A stretch of DNA of 64,000 nt from an uncultured Oscillospiraceae bacterium (GTDB lineage Bacteria > Bacillota > Clostridia > Oscillospirales > Acutalibacteraceae). Shown one piece after another: positions 42,014 to 50,854 of this stretch. How positions within the stretch are numbered: position 1 is the stretch's first letter; each line of letters opens with the position of its first letter. The DNA lies in NCBI GenBank assembly GCA_900543215.1, contig UQQR01000001.1, forward strand, positions 1-64,000, in the 5' to 3' direction. Position numbers and translations under genes: made by a program. The notes below the pieces were generated by a model. That model was not told the DNA's origin. It saw nothing but the letters and a program-made list of their open reading frames with translations, and did no database searches.

Positions 42014-43555
42014 CTATGCAAATTTGGCGGCAAGCGTCATTATATCTTCCTGTGAGGCGGTTGCGGCGTCAACCTCGCCCGCAAGCGTTCCGCCCGACAT
42101 TACGAGTATTCTGTCGCAAACGCCCAATAGCTCCGGCATCTCGGAAGATACCATAATAACCGTTTTGCCCTTTTCGGCAAGCTCGATTATAAGCTGATAG
42201 ATTTCGTATTTTGCGCCGACATCTATACCTCTTGTAGGCTCGTCAAGCAAAAGAACGGTCGGGTCTGTAAGAAGCCAACGCCCCAAAATTACCTTTTGCT
42301 GATTTCCGCCCGAGAGAGAACGGATCTTTGTTTCCTGCGTCGGTGTTTTAATATGCATTGAGTTAATGCACCACTCGGTGTTTTTCTTAAGCTTGGCGGA
42401 GTTTAAAAACGGTCCGCTTTTGCATTTGTCAAGGCTTGAAATAGTTGCGTTTTCCCTTATATTCAGTATTCCGAATATACCTGTCGCACGGCGTTCCTCT
42501 GTAAGCAGTGCAAATCCGTTTTTAATGGAATCGCCCGGATTGCGGTTTTTAATTTGCTTGCCGTTAAGCTTCAGCGTGCCGCCTTTTCGGGTGGAAACGC
42601 CGAATATGTTTTCGAGAAGCTCGGTTCTGCCCGAACCGTCAAGCCCCGCAACACCGATTATTTCGCCCTTTCTCGCTTTAAAGCTTACATTGTTAAGCCT
42701 TGCGTATTCAGAGCTTAAATCATTCACCTCAAGCAGAACATCGCCTATTTTATTAACCTTCGGCGGATAGATGTTAGTAAGCTCACGCCCTACCATAAGC
42801 TTTATAATTTCGTCGGTGGTAAGGCTTTCGGCTTCTCTTGTAGCTATCCACTTACCGTCACGCATTATGGTCACTTCATCGGATATTCTTAAAATTTCCG
42901 CCATCTTATGTGAAATGTATATTATACCGCAGCCCTGACTGCGAAGCATATTTATAATTTTGAAAAGTTGCTCAACCTCTTCCTCGGTAAGCGAGGAGGT
43001 CGGCTCGTCAAATACGATTACCTTAGAGTTGTAGGAAACGGCCTTCGCGATTTCAACCATCTGTCTTTGCGAAACAGACATAGTACTCATTACCGTTTTC
43101 GGGTCGACTTTAAGCTCAAGCCTATCGAATATTTCTTTTGTTGCCTTGTACATTTTCTTTTCACTGGTTATCGGAACTCCTTTGGCAACAGTAGGAAATC
43201 TTCCGAGCCACATATTATCCATTACATTGCGTTTGAGCGCCTGATTAAGCTCCTGATGAACCATTGCGACGCCGTTTTCAAGCGCTTCCTTGGAATTTTT
43301 AAAATTAATTTCTTTACCGTCTAAATAAATGCTTCCGGAGTCTTTCTGGTATACCCCGAAAAGACATTTCATAAGCGTGGATTTACCTGCGCCGTTTTCA
43401 CCCATAAGAGCATGGACGGTTCCCGCCTTAACCGTTAAATTTACCTTGTCAAGTGCTTTTACGCCCGGAAAAGCCTTTTCTATGTTTTCCATTTTAAGAA
43501 GGACCGGCTTTTCCGCGGCAGCTGTGTTTGCTGTGCCGACAGTGCGTTCGTTCAT
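42014..43555 (-). CDS. mglA: Sugar ABC transporter ATPase (MglA-like)
   Basis: A 513-residue double ATPase. First domain: Walker A GENGAGKST, signature SVSQRQMVE, Walker B VIVFDEPTSSLT. Second: degenerate GLDGSGRTE, signature SGGNQQKV and Walker B VLLLDEPTRGIDVG, the usual asymmetry of sugar (CUT2) ATPases. Powers uptake by the adjacent permease. It follows mglB after a GC-rich intercistronic hairpin. Confidence 0.92.
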   Translation of the reverse strand: MNERTVGTANTAAAEKPVLLKMENIEKAFPGVKALDKVNLTVKAGTVHALMGENGAGKSTLMKCLFGVYQKDSGSIYLDGKEINFKNSKEALENGVAMVHQELNQALKRNVMDNMWLGRFPTVAKGVPITSEKKMYKATKEIFDRLELKVDPKTVMSTMSVSQRQMVEIAKAVSYNSKVIVFDEPTSSLTEEEVEQLFKIINMLRSQGCGIIYISHKMAEILRISDEVTIMRDGKWIATREAESLTTDEIIKLMVGRELTNIYPPKVNKIGDVLLEVNDLSSEYARLNNVSFKARKGEIIGVAGLDGSGRTELLENIFGVSTRKGGTLKLNGKQIKNRNPGDSIKNGFALLTEERRATGIFGILNIRENATISSLDKCKSGPFLNSAKLKKNTEWCINSMHIKTPTQETKIRSLSGGNQQKVILGRWLLTDPTVLLLDEPTRGIDVGAKYEIYQLIIELAEKGKTVIMVSSEMPELLGVCDRILVMSGGTLAGEVDAATASQEDIMTLAAKFA

Positions 43556-43581
43556 AAAGCATTATCCCCCGTTTCTTCACC

Positions 43582-43608
43582 GCGGCAGCCGCTCTAAACG
43601 GCTGCCGC
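43582..43608 (-). repeat. GC-rich intercistronic hairpin between mglB and mglA
   Basis: Arms GCGGCAGCCG and CGGCTGCCGC around a seven-base loop, no T-run. Such hairpins between a binding-protein gene and its ATPase often stabilise the mRNA of the binding protein or cause partial termination, giving excess binding protein. Confidence 0.75.
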
Positions 43609-43618
43609 ATATATTTTA

Positions 43619-44683
43619 TTATTCGCCGGTGTAGGTATGATACGGGATATTAACTCTCCACTTGCCTACAAGATTGTCGCTGTCAAGACCGTCAAGAGCG
43701 TCCTTATCGCCGAAGTAGTTCTGTGCGATAGCGATGATAGCCTCTGCCATACCGTCTGCGTCCTGCTTAATGGTTCCTACCATAGCACCGCTTTTGATTG
43801 CGGACTTGGCTGCGTCTGTTGCGTCAACACCGAATACCGGAATAGCCTTTGTGCCCTCTTTATTGTAGCCTGCGGTCTGCAAAGATGAGATCGCGCCGAG
43901 CGCCATATCGTCGTTATTTGCAATTACAAGCTCCACCATATTCTTGTTGCTCTCGCTGTACTGCGCTAAAATAGTGCCCATATAATCGGTAGCGGCAGCA
44001 GACGACCACTGACCGTTCTGGTCTACAAGGTATTTGTTCTTATTTGAAGCGTCATAGAATTCAAGCTCGGGTTTGCCTGCCTCTTTAAGCACCTTGTTAG
44101 CGTCCTCAACGCCGTACTGTGTGCGGGCGATAGCCTCCATATTGCCTTCCTGACCCTTGAACATAACATAGCTTATCTTTCCGTCGCCGTTAAGGTCAAG
44201 CTTATTGTAATTTTCAACTAAATATTTGCCTATCATTTCGCCCTGCATATGACCTGCCATTTCGTAATCGGTTCCTACGAATACGGACTTGTCATAGCTT
44301 GTTACAACAGATTCGTCAACAGAGCGGTTGAAGAAGATAACCGGAACATTCTGTGCCTTAGCCTGATCGACTATGTTCTGAGCGGCGTCGTTTGAGCCGG
44401 TATCAACAACATTCACTACAAGAAGCTTTGAGCCTTTTGCAAGAGCGGTTGTAACCTGCTCTGTCTGTGTGGTCTGGTTGCCGTTTGCGTCATAGTTCTG
44501 GTACTTGAGACCGGCGTCGGTTAAAAGCTTATCCATTGCCGAGCGCACGCTTGAAATATAAGTGTCGCTGTAGGTATAATAGAAAACCGAAACCTCTCCT
44601 TTTCCGGAGTCGGACGAACCGCCGCAGGCCGTAAGACCCAAGGCAAATGCGAGTGTTAAAACAACTGCCAATAATTTTTTCAT
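43619..44683 (-). CDS. mglB: Galactose/glucose-binding lipoprotein (MglB-like)
   Basis: A 354-residue binding protein with lipobox GLTACG near residue 20. A calcium-binding EF-like loop (LNGDGKISY) is present, typical of MglB, along with AQNVPVIFFNRSVDE and IANNDDMALGA. First gene of the operon. GGAGG precedes ATG 44683. It captures galactose or glucose for the MglAC importer; the calcium loop supports the assignment. Confidence 0.9.
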   Translation of the reverse strand: MKKLLAVVLTLAFALGLTACGGSSDSGKGEVSVFYYTYSDTYISSVRSAMDKLLTDAGLKYQNYDANGNQTTQTEQVTTALAKGSKLLVVNVVDTGSNDAAQNIVDQAKAQNVPVIFFNRSVDESVVTSYDKSVFVGTDYEMAGHMQGEMIGKYLVENYNKLDLNGDGKISYVMFKGQEGNMEAIARTQYGVEDANKVLKEAGKPELEFYDASNKNKYLVDQNGQWSSAAATDYMGTILAQYSESNKNMVELVIANNDDMALGAISSLQTAGYNKEGTKAIPVFGVDATDAAKSAIKSGAMVGTIKQDADGMAEAIIAIAQNYFGDKDALDGLDSDNLVGKWRVNIPYHTYTGE

Positions 44684-44839
44684 TTTAATTCCTCCTTAAA
44701 TTTCACGACCTTTCCTGTCGTTGTCTTAATTATATTTCGATAACTTAAATTTTTAAATAGATATTTTTATCATAAATGTATAAAAATTTATCATATGTTG
44801 AATTTTTTATGTAATATTAAAATTTTGACAAAAAGAAAA

Positions 44840-44857
44840 CCGCCCCTTTCGGGGCGG
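44840..44857 (-). terminator. Terminator of the zinc-ribbon gene
   Basis: CCGCCCC/GGGGCGG hairpin; on the minus strand followed by TTTTCTTTTT. Confidence 0.85.
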
Positions 44858-44877
44858 ACCAAAACTAACAAAATAAA

Positions 44878-45168
44878 TTATTCAGCTTTGTTTTCTTCTT
44901 CCTTCATCTTTGCAAAACATTCACTGCAATATACAGGACGGTCGTCACGGGGTGTAAACGGAACCTTCGCAACACCGCCGCAAGCGGCACATACTGCCTC
45001 GTGCATTTCCCTGGGTGCTCTGCCTGCATTCTTGCGCTTATCACGGCAAGCCTTACAGCGCTGAGGCTCGTTCACAAAGCCCTTGGACTCGTAAAACTCC
45101 TGCTCTCTCGCAGTAAATACGAACTCCTCGCCGCAATCTTTGCAAACCAGCGTTTTGTCTTCAAACAT
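44878..45168 (-). CDS. Zinc-ribbon protein
   Basis: A 96-residue protein with two CxxC pairs making two zinc sites: CKDC...CKAC (about residues 9-41) and CAAC...CSEC (about 61-83). FVFTAREQEFYESKGF between the first pair is characteristic of the 'probable zinc-ribbon' family (zf-Tbcl type). Function unknown; possibly RNA binding. It follows a degenerate tRNA-like element in the same direction, whose end lies in its leader. Confidence 0.85.
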   Translation of the reverse strand: MFEDKTLVCKDCGEEFVFTAREQEFYESKGFVNEPQRCKACRDKRKNAGRAPREMHEAVCAACGGVAKVPFTPRDDRPVYCSECFAKMKEEENKAE

Positions 45169-45196
45169 CTCTTTTACCTCTCTTGGTTGTTTATTA

Positions 45197-45258
45197 GCCC
45201 CGGACGGAATCGCACCGACATCTTTGGAAACAATGTTCTGCTGTTAAACTACATGGGC
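45197..45258 (-). tRNA. Degenerate tRNA-Gly-like element (anticodon TCC)
   Basis: Sixty-two bases resemble tRNA-Gly(TCC): GTAGTTTAA...AGAAC D-arm, anticodon loop TTTCCAA with partial stem, GCGATTCC T-arm end and GGGGC acceptor end. Defects: only five of seven acceptor pairs, the T-stem is reduced to three pairs, the D-loop lacks GG (AACAGCA), and T-loop has TG instead of TT. No CCA is encoded. It is probably a pseudo-tRNA or a tRNA-like leader of the zinc-ribbon gene. Confidence 0.5.
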
Positions 45259-45298
45259 ATATATAAGCCTTAAACGGCATTATAATTAATAAGTAAAG

Positions 45299-45865
45299 CT
45301 ACTGCTTTTTCAATTTTTTTCTTATGCGTATAAGCGCGTTGTTGACCGATTTTTCACTGATGCCAAGCTCATCCGCAATTTGCGAATATCTTTTTCCCTC
45401 AAGAAAAAGCGTCAGCACGCTGTATTCAAGACCCGAAAGCTCAAGCCTTATTGAATCCGTAAGCAATTTTAAGCTTTCACGGTCAAAAAATATTTTTTCG
45501 GGACTGTTGCAGTCAGCAATCTCAACCGAGTCAAGCGAGGTTATCAAATCATCGGGAACATCCTTTTGACGGTTAGTTTTCTTAAAGCTTAAAAACAATG
45601 ACCTTTTGATACACAGCATCGCGAAAGTGGAAAACAAGGATTTGCCGCTTTTATAATTCTTAACCGCCGAATATAAGGCATATGTAGCTTCCTGAATCGC
45701 GTCTTCCCTTTCGAGCGTACCCGAATACTTGTTCACACAATAGAGAATTTTCGGCAAATAGCGCTCGATAATAATTTGTAAAAGCTCCAGCTCTCCGCCG
45801 TTAATTAACGAAACAATGTCCTCATCCGACATCTTTTTGTAATTTTCGACAAAATTATTACTCAT
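45299..45865 (-). CDS. Sigma-70-family factor (SigH/ECF-like)
   Basis: A 188-residue sigma factor: region 2 (LERYLPKILYCVNKYS, DAIQEATYALYSAVKNYKSG) and region 4 (SGLEYSVLTLFLEGKRYSQIADELGISEKSVNNALIRIRKKL). Start ATG 45865; the frame opens earlier at 45946 but without site. No anti-sigma gene is adjacent. Likely an accessory sigma factor for stress or development. The tRNA-like element lies 41 bases downstream. Confidence 0.85.
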   Translation of the reverse strand: MSNNFVENYKKMSDEDIVSLINGGELELLQIIIERYLPKILYCVNKYSGTLEREDAIQEATYALYSAVKNYKSGKSLFSTFAMLCIKRSLFLSFKKTNRQKDVPDDLITSLDSVEIADCNSPEKIFFDRESLKLLTDSIRLELSGLEYSVLTLFLEGKRYSQIADELGISEKSVNNALIRIRKKLKKQ

Positions 45866-45994
45866 TGTTTTCACTTCATAGTTGTTTATGCACTTATAAT
45901 ACATTATTATAATGAAAATGTCAAGAAAAAAATTTGATTTCCGCATTTTACACAGTATTTCGAATGTTAAATTATTACAAAAAATTAATAACTA

Positions 45995-46022
45995 TTGAAA
46001 AATCCTGTCGTTTGCGTATAAT
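45995..46022 (+). promoter_or_regulatory. Promoter of the amidase gene
   Basis: TTGAAA (45995-46000), 16-base spacer, TATAAT (46017-46022). Confidence 0.65.
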
Positions 46023-46067
46023 AGGTATTGTCAAATTATAAATGCGTTTAAAAAGGAGCAACTGAAT

Positions 46068-48077
46068 TTGAATATAAAGAAAATTACCGTAATCATTGCG
46101 GCGGCGCTTATCGCCCTTTCTTCTTCTGCCTGTAAAAAAGCCGCCGAAGTCGATAATATTTCTTCAGAACCGGTAAGCAGTACATCTGTTTCCTCAGAGG
46201 TCTCTTCCGCGGCAGAACCCGTAGATAACGGCATAAGGCTTGTTGTTACCTCTCAGAGCAAGCAAACTGTCTATGTTACGGAGCCGTTTTATTCGTTTTC
46301 CGGCACATCCGACCCTGCCAAGCCTCTCTACATAAACGGTGCCGAAATTGCCAGAGGCGAAGGCGGCATTTTCACCTATGAAACAGAGCTTAAGGTTGGC
46401 AAAAACACATTTACCTTTGAGCACAAAGGTGAAAAAACCGTTTATACGGTCAATTACAGATATGTGATTATTAAAGATTATTCTCCGTCAAAGTCGCAGT
46501 CATATCCGAGCGGCTCAACCATTGTTGCAAGCGTAACCGCGCGCAAGGGCAGTACTGTCACGGCAACTCTCGGTTCTGATACAATTACCCTTACCGCGCA
46601 GAATAATTTCGAAACAGGCGAAACCGAATTTGTCGGTTACAGCGGCGTTTTTAAGCTGCCCGGTGATAATGCTGAGGACATAAATCTCGGTAAAATCACC
46701 TACAAGGCGACACATAACGGAAAAAGCGAAACATTCACCTCCGAAAAAATAATATGCAAAAAGAGCGATGTTATTGTAGATTACGACCCGAACGCAACGC
46801 CGAACGGCGGAAGATATATGAATGTCGGCTCGGGATATATTGCGGAAATTATTGAATACAACGCCGAGACCTTCGACGGCAATGTCAGCAATCAAAGCCT
46901 TAAGGACGGCTCAGTAGATTGGTCGAAACCAACGAACAATTACCTACCTAAGGGTACACTCGATTATTGCTCAACAAGTCTTGTTAATTATAAGGAAAGC
47001 AATTATGTGACCCTGCGTGCCGGATATCGTGTTTATCTTGAAAGAAAGGATAAGCCGCATACGGAGCTTAAGCCGGTTGTAAGAAGATATATCGGCTCCC
47101 TCCCCGACCATAACGAAATTAAATCAGCGAGTGTGCAAAATGACGGCAGACATACCGTTTTAACCTTTGACAGCCTTTGGAAGGCACCGTTTTACTTTGA
47201 TGTTTTGCCGCAAGGCTACACCAATCCGTCAAAGCAGGATTTTACCGTCAGCAGCGTTACATATAACTATATTGATATTACATTCTGTTACGCAACCGTA
47301 TTTGAGGGTGAGATAGCTATACCCGAGGATAATCCCCTCTTTAAGTCGGCGGAGGTAATATGTAATTACACGGACGACGGCTCCGCAGTGCGTGATTACA
47401 CGCTGCGCTTACACCTTAAAAAGCAGGGCGCGTTTTACGGTTGGGACAGCCGTTACAACGAAAACGGTCAGCTTGTATTTGAATTTTTGAATCCTAAGAC
47501 TGTTGCCGAGAACACCGAAAACGAATACGGCGTAAATTTAAGCGGGGCTAAAATTCTTATTGATGTCGGTCACGGCGGCAAGGATCCGGGTGCTGTGAGC
47601 TTCGGATATTACGAAAGCAATGCTAACCTTAATTTGTCTTATAAAATCAAAGCCGAGCTTGAAAAGATGGGTGCGGAGGTTTATATGACCCGTACAGGTG
47701 ATACCACAAGCTCTGCGGACGATAAGCTTAAAATGATAAAGGAACTGAAACCTGATTTCTGCGTTGCGGTCCATCACGATTCAAGCACAAATACGAATGC
47801 TAACGGCTTCGGAGCGTTTTACTTTAACGCATTTTCAAAGCGTGCGGCGGAATATGTATTTTCGCAAACAGAAGGCGCTTCGCTTTACGGAAAGTATAAT
47901 TTCAACTGGCACTATTACTTTATGTGCCGCAGTACCGTGTGTCCCGTTGTGCTTACCGAAAATGGCTATATCTCCAATAAGGGTGATTTTTCAGGCATTG
48001 AGAATGAGCAGAAAAATATAGAAAAAGCAAGAGCCGTCGCACACGGAATAGTAGATTATTTCAGGTCGATACAATAA
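46068..48077 (+). CDS. N-acetylmuramoyl-L-alanine amidase lipoprotein
   Basis: Cuts the amide bond between muramic acid and peptide in the cell wall. 669 residues: lipobox LSSSACKK (about 17-24), a Ser/Val-rich linker, about 400 residues of mostly beta structure without a family name, and a C-terminal amidase_3 domain (about 505-665) with zinc ligands in DVGHGGKDPG, YESNANL and HHDSSTN, and the catalytic Glu in VLTENGYIS. Start is TTG 46068 with AAGGAG site upstream. Confidence 0.9.
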   Translation: MNIKKITVIIAAALIALSSSACKKAAEVDNISSEPVSSTSVSSEVSSAAEPVDNGIRLVVTSQSKQTVYVTEPFYSFSGTSDPAKPLYINGAEIARGEGGIFTYETELKVGKNTFTFEHKGEKTVYTVNYRYVIIKDYSPSKSQSYPSGSTIVASVTARKGSTVTATLGSDTITLTAQNNFETGETEFVGYSGVFKLPGDNAEDINLGKITYKATHNGKSETFTSEKIICKKSDVIVDYDPNATPNGGRYMNVGSGYIAEIIEYNAETFDGNVSNQSLKDGSVDWSKPTNNYLPKGTLDYCSTSLVNYKESNYVTLRAGYRVYLERKDKPHTELKPVVRRYIGSLPDHNEIKSASVQNDGRHTVLTFDSLWKAPFYFDVLPQGYTNPSKQDFTVSSVTYNYIDITFCYATVFEGEIAIPEDNPLFKSAEVICNYTDDGSAVRDYTLRLHLKKQGAFYGWDSRYNENGQLVFEFLNPKTVAENTENEYGVNLSGAKILIDVGHGGKDPGAVSFGYYESNANLNLSYKIKAELEKMGAEVYMTRTGDTTSSADDKLKMIKELKPDFCVAVHHDSSTNTNANGFGAFYFNAFSKRAAEYVFSQTEGASLYGKYNFNWHYYFMCRSTVCPVVLTENGYISNKGDFSGIENEQKNIEKARAVAHGIVDYFRSIQ

Positions 48078-48085
48078 TAAACAGA

Positions 48086-48108
48086 CCGCCCGTCAGGGCG
48101 GCTTGTTT
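48086..48108 (+). terminator. Terminator after amidase gene
   Basis: CCGCCC/GGGCGG hairpin with a four-base loop, followed by CTTGTTTTG. Confidence 0.8.
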
Positions 48109-48128
48109 TGTGATTAGGAAAGATAAAT

Positions 48129-49475
48129 ATGCAGGAAAATACATTTTTAAAAGGAAAAATTTTACCGACGCTTATCAAATTTGCGCTGCCGCTTATGCTC
48201 TCACAGCTTTTGCAGGCGCTTTACGGCGCGGTGGATCTGATAGTCGTGGGACATTACGGAACAACGGCGGATTTTTCGGCGGTATCAACCGGAAGTCAGC
48301 TTATGCAGGGCGTTACAGGCATTATAATCGGTCTTACTACAGGCGTTACGGTTCTTATCGGTCAGGCGATAGGCGCTGATGATAAGAAAAGAGCAGGCGC
48401 AACCTGCGCCGGTATGATAAAGTTGCTTGCGGTTTTGTCCGTTATTCTCTCCGTTTTGCTTATTGCGGCGGCTCAGGGCGCGCTTAAAATAATGCAGATT
48501 CCGCCCGAAGCCGAAAACGCCGGAATGAAGTATATAAGAATTTGCGGCGCAGGAACGATTTTTATTTCAGCTTATAATGCGGTAAGCGGACTTTTCAGAG
48601 GCGTAGGCAACTCAAAAATGCCGCTTATATTTATTCTTATAGCCTGTATTGTGAATATTATCGGCGATCTGTTGCTTGTGGGCGGTTTTAATATGGGAGC
48701 GGCGGGAGCGGCGTACGCAACCGTTGCGGCACAGGCGATAAGCGTTATTTTCTCAGCGGTTTATATAGTTAAGGGCGGATTGCCGTTCAGAATTACAAAA
48801 GAGAGTTTTAAGGCAAAAAATACAGTCGGAGCTATTCTTAAAATCGGCACTCCGATAGCGCTTCAGGATTTTTTAACAAGAGTTTCGTTTTTAATACTCA
48901 CCTCAATACTTAATTCCTTGGGGCTTGTAGCGTCCGCAAGTATAGGAATTTCGGAAAAGCTGTTTGTATTCCTTTCAATAGTCCCGTTTTCCTTTATGTC
49001 TGCCCTGTCGGCATTTGTGGCACAGAATATGGGCGCCGGTCAGCCGAAACGGGCATACAGCGCATTAAAAATTTCAATCGTTATTTCGTTTGCGTTCGGC
49101 ATACTTGTTTTTTGCGCTACGATGTTCTTCCCCGAAATGCTGGCGTCCGTATTCGAAAAAAATCCCGAGGTTATTGCCGCCGCCGCGCGTTACCAAAGGG
49201 GCTGTGCCGCCGAGCATTTGCTGATAAGCATTTATTTCTGTCAGCTCGGATTTTTCAACGGAATGGGGAAAACCGGCTTTGTTATGGCAGAAGGTATAAT
49301 TACGGCGTTTGCCGTGCGGATACCCTTTTCCTATCTCTTCAGCAGGGGTGCGTCGCCCGATCTTATGAAAATCGGCTTTGCCGTGCCCATATCCGCCGCC
49401 TTTTGTCTTATAATGTGCTGCGCTTATATGATATATCTTAAGCGTATAACGGCTATATCAAAATTTAAGACTTGA
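48129..49475 (+). CDS. MATE-family efflux transporter
   Basis: A 448-residue pump with twelve predicted membrane segments and two MatE repeats (GKILPTLIKFALPLMLSQ; AKNTVGAILKIGTPIALQDF). Motifs such as DLIVVGHYG and GISEKLFVFLSIVPF are typical. Exports cationic drugs or metabolites against sodium or protons; the substrate is unknown. AGGAAAG precedes ATG 48129. Confidence 0.9.
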   Translation: MQENTFLKGKILPTLIKFALPLMLSQLLQALYGAVDLIVVGHYGTTADFSAVSTGSQLMQGVTGIIIGLTTGVTVLIGQAIGADDKKRAGATCAGMIKLLAVLSVILSVLLIAAAQGALKIMQIPPEAENAGMKYIRICGAGTIFISAYNAVSGLFRGVGNSKMPLIFILIACIVNIIGDLLLVGGFNMGAAGAAYATVAAQAISVIFSAVYIVKGGLPFRITKESFKAKNTVGAILKIGTPIALQDFLTRVSFLILTSILNSLGLVASASIGISEKLFVFLSIVPFSFMSALSAFVAQNMGAGQPKRAYSALKISIVISFAFGILVFCATMFFPEMLASVFEKNPEVIAAAARYQRGCAAEHLLISIYFCQLGFFNGMGKTGFVMAEGIITAFAVRIPFSYLFSRGASPDLMKIGFAVPISAAFCLIMCCAYMIYLKRITAISKFKT

Positions 49476-49500
49476 ATTATGGCAAAGGTCATTGTATAAT
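49472..49500 (+). promoter_or_regulatory. Promoter of purA
   Basis: TTGAAT (49472-49477), 17-base spacer, TATAAT (49495-49500), partly inside the end of the MATE gene. Confidence 0.65.
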
Positions 49501-49554
49501 AAACTGTAATTGCCTTGTGGCATTTACAATATATAAAAATTGGGGAAATGAATT

Positions 49555-50832
49555 ATGGTAAAAGCAGTTGTAGGCGCTAACTGGGGCGACGAGGGTAAGG
49601 GTAAAATAACCGATATGCTCGCCGGTAATGCGGACGCGGTCGTTCGTTTTCAGGGCGGTGCCAATGCCGGTCATACGATTAAGAACAAATACGGCAAATT
49701 TGCACTTCATACTCTGCCGTCAGGTGTATTTAACGACGGTGTTACTAACTGTATCGGCAACGGCGTTGCACTTGATGTCGAAAAGCTTTTAAAGGAATAC
49801 AACGAGGTGGTCTCAAAGGGTGTTCCCGCTCCTAAGCTTCTTATATCCGAGCGTTGTCAAATGGTAATGCCTTACCATATTCTTTTTGATATGTACGAGG
49901 AGGAAAGGCTCGGCAAAGCAAGCTTCGGTTCAACGAAATCGGGTATTGCCCCGTTTTATTCGGACAAGTACGCTAAAATAGGCTTTCAGGTATGCGAGCT
50001 TTTTGACGAGGTAACGCTTCGTGAAAAGCTTACCCGTATCCTTGAGGTAAAGAACATACTTATTGAAAACCTGTACCATAAGGAGCCGCTCAAGGTTGAC
50101 GACATATTTAATAAAATGATGGAATGGCGCAAAGGAATTGCCCCCTTTGTAGGAGATGTGAGAAAATTTCTTTACGACGCGGAAAAAGCAGGAAAAACCA
50201 TTTTGCTTGAAGGTCAGCTCGGAACTCTTAAGGACACCGACCACGGTATTTACCCCATGGTTACTTCGTCAAACACAATAGCAGGCTACGGCGCTGTCGG
50301 TGCGGGACTTCCCCCCTATTCAATCAAGGAAATATACACCGTTATCAAGGCGTATTCCTCTGCGGTGGGCGCAGGCGCATTTGTAAGCGAGATATTCGGC
50401 GACGAGGCTAAGGAGCTACGCGACCACGGCGGCGACGGAGGCGAATACGGTGCTACCACAGGCAGACCGAGAAGAATGGGTTGGTTTGACTGCGTTGCTA
50501 CCCGTTACGGCTGTGAGGTACAGGGCACCACTCATGCGGTGCTTACCGTTGTAGACGCGCTTTCATATCTTGACGAAATAAAGGTCTGCACGGGCTATGA
50601 AATAGACGGCAAAGTAACAAAGGACTTCCCCGTTACCGCGCTTCTTGAAAAGGCAAAGCCGGTTTTGACTACGCTCCCCGGTTGGAAATGCGATATAACA
50701 GGCATAACCGAATACGATAAGCTCCCCGAAAACTGCCGTAAATACATAGAGTTTATCGAAAACGAAATCGGCTTTAAAATAACAATGGTCAGCAACGGAC
50801 CTGCCCGTGAAAATATAATTATCAAAAAATAG
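49555..50832 (+). CDS. purA: Adenylosuccinate synthetase
   Basis: Converts IMP, aspartate and GTP to adenylosuccinate, first step to AMP. 425 residues with the hallmark GANWGDEGKGKI P-loop, NAGHTI, STKSGIAPFYSDKYAKIGFQ, and TTGRPRRMGWFD. GGGGAAATG site before ATG 49555. Placed between the MATE pump and a YhaM-like nuclease, without other purine genes. Confidence 0.95.
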   Translation: MVKAVVGANWGDEGKGKITDMLAGNADAVVRFQGGANAGHTIKNKYGKFALHTLPSGVFNDGVTNCIGNGVALDVEKLLKEYNEVVSKGVPAPKLLISERCQMVMPYHILFDMYEEERLGKASFGSTKSGIAPFYSDKYAKIGFQVCELFDEVTLREKLTRILEVKNILIENLYHKEPLKVDDIFNKMMEWRKGIAPFVGDVRKFLYDAEKAGKTILLEGQLGTLKDTDHGIYPMVTSSNTIAGYGAVGAGLPPYSIKEIYTVIKAYSSAVGAGAFVSEIFGDEAKELRDHGGDGGEYGATTGRPRRMGWFDCVATRYGCEVQGTTHAVLTVVDALSYLDEIKVCTGYEIDGKVTKDFPVTALLEKAKPVLTTLPGWKCDITGITEYDKLPENCRKYIEFIENEIGFKITMVSNGPARENIIIKK

Positions 50833-50854
50833 CGCAACAGGAACGGAGACAATT

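Noticed and set aside
49476..49554. Purine riboswitch upstream of purA
   Set aside because: The leader is too short (about 50 bases after the promoter) and shows none of the conserved junction sequence.
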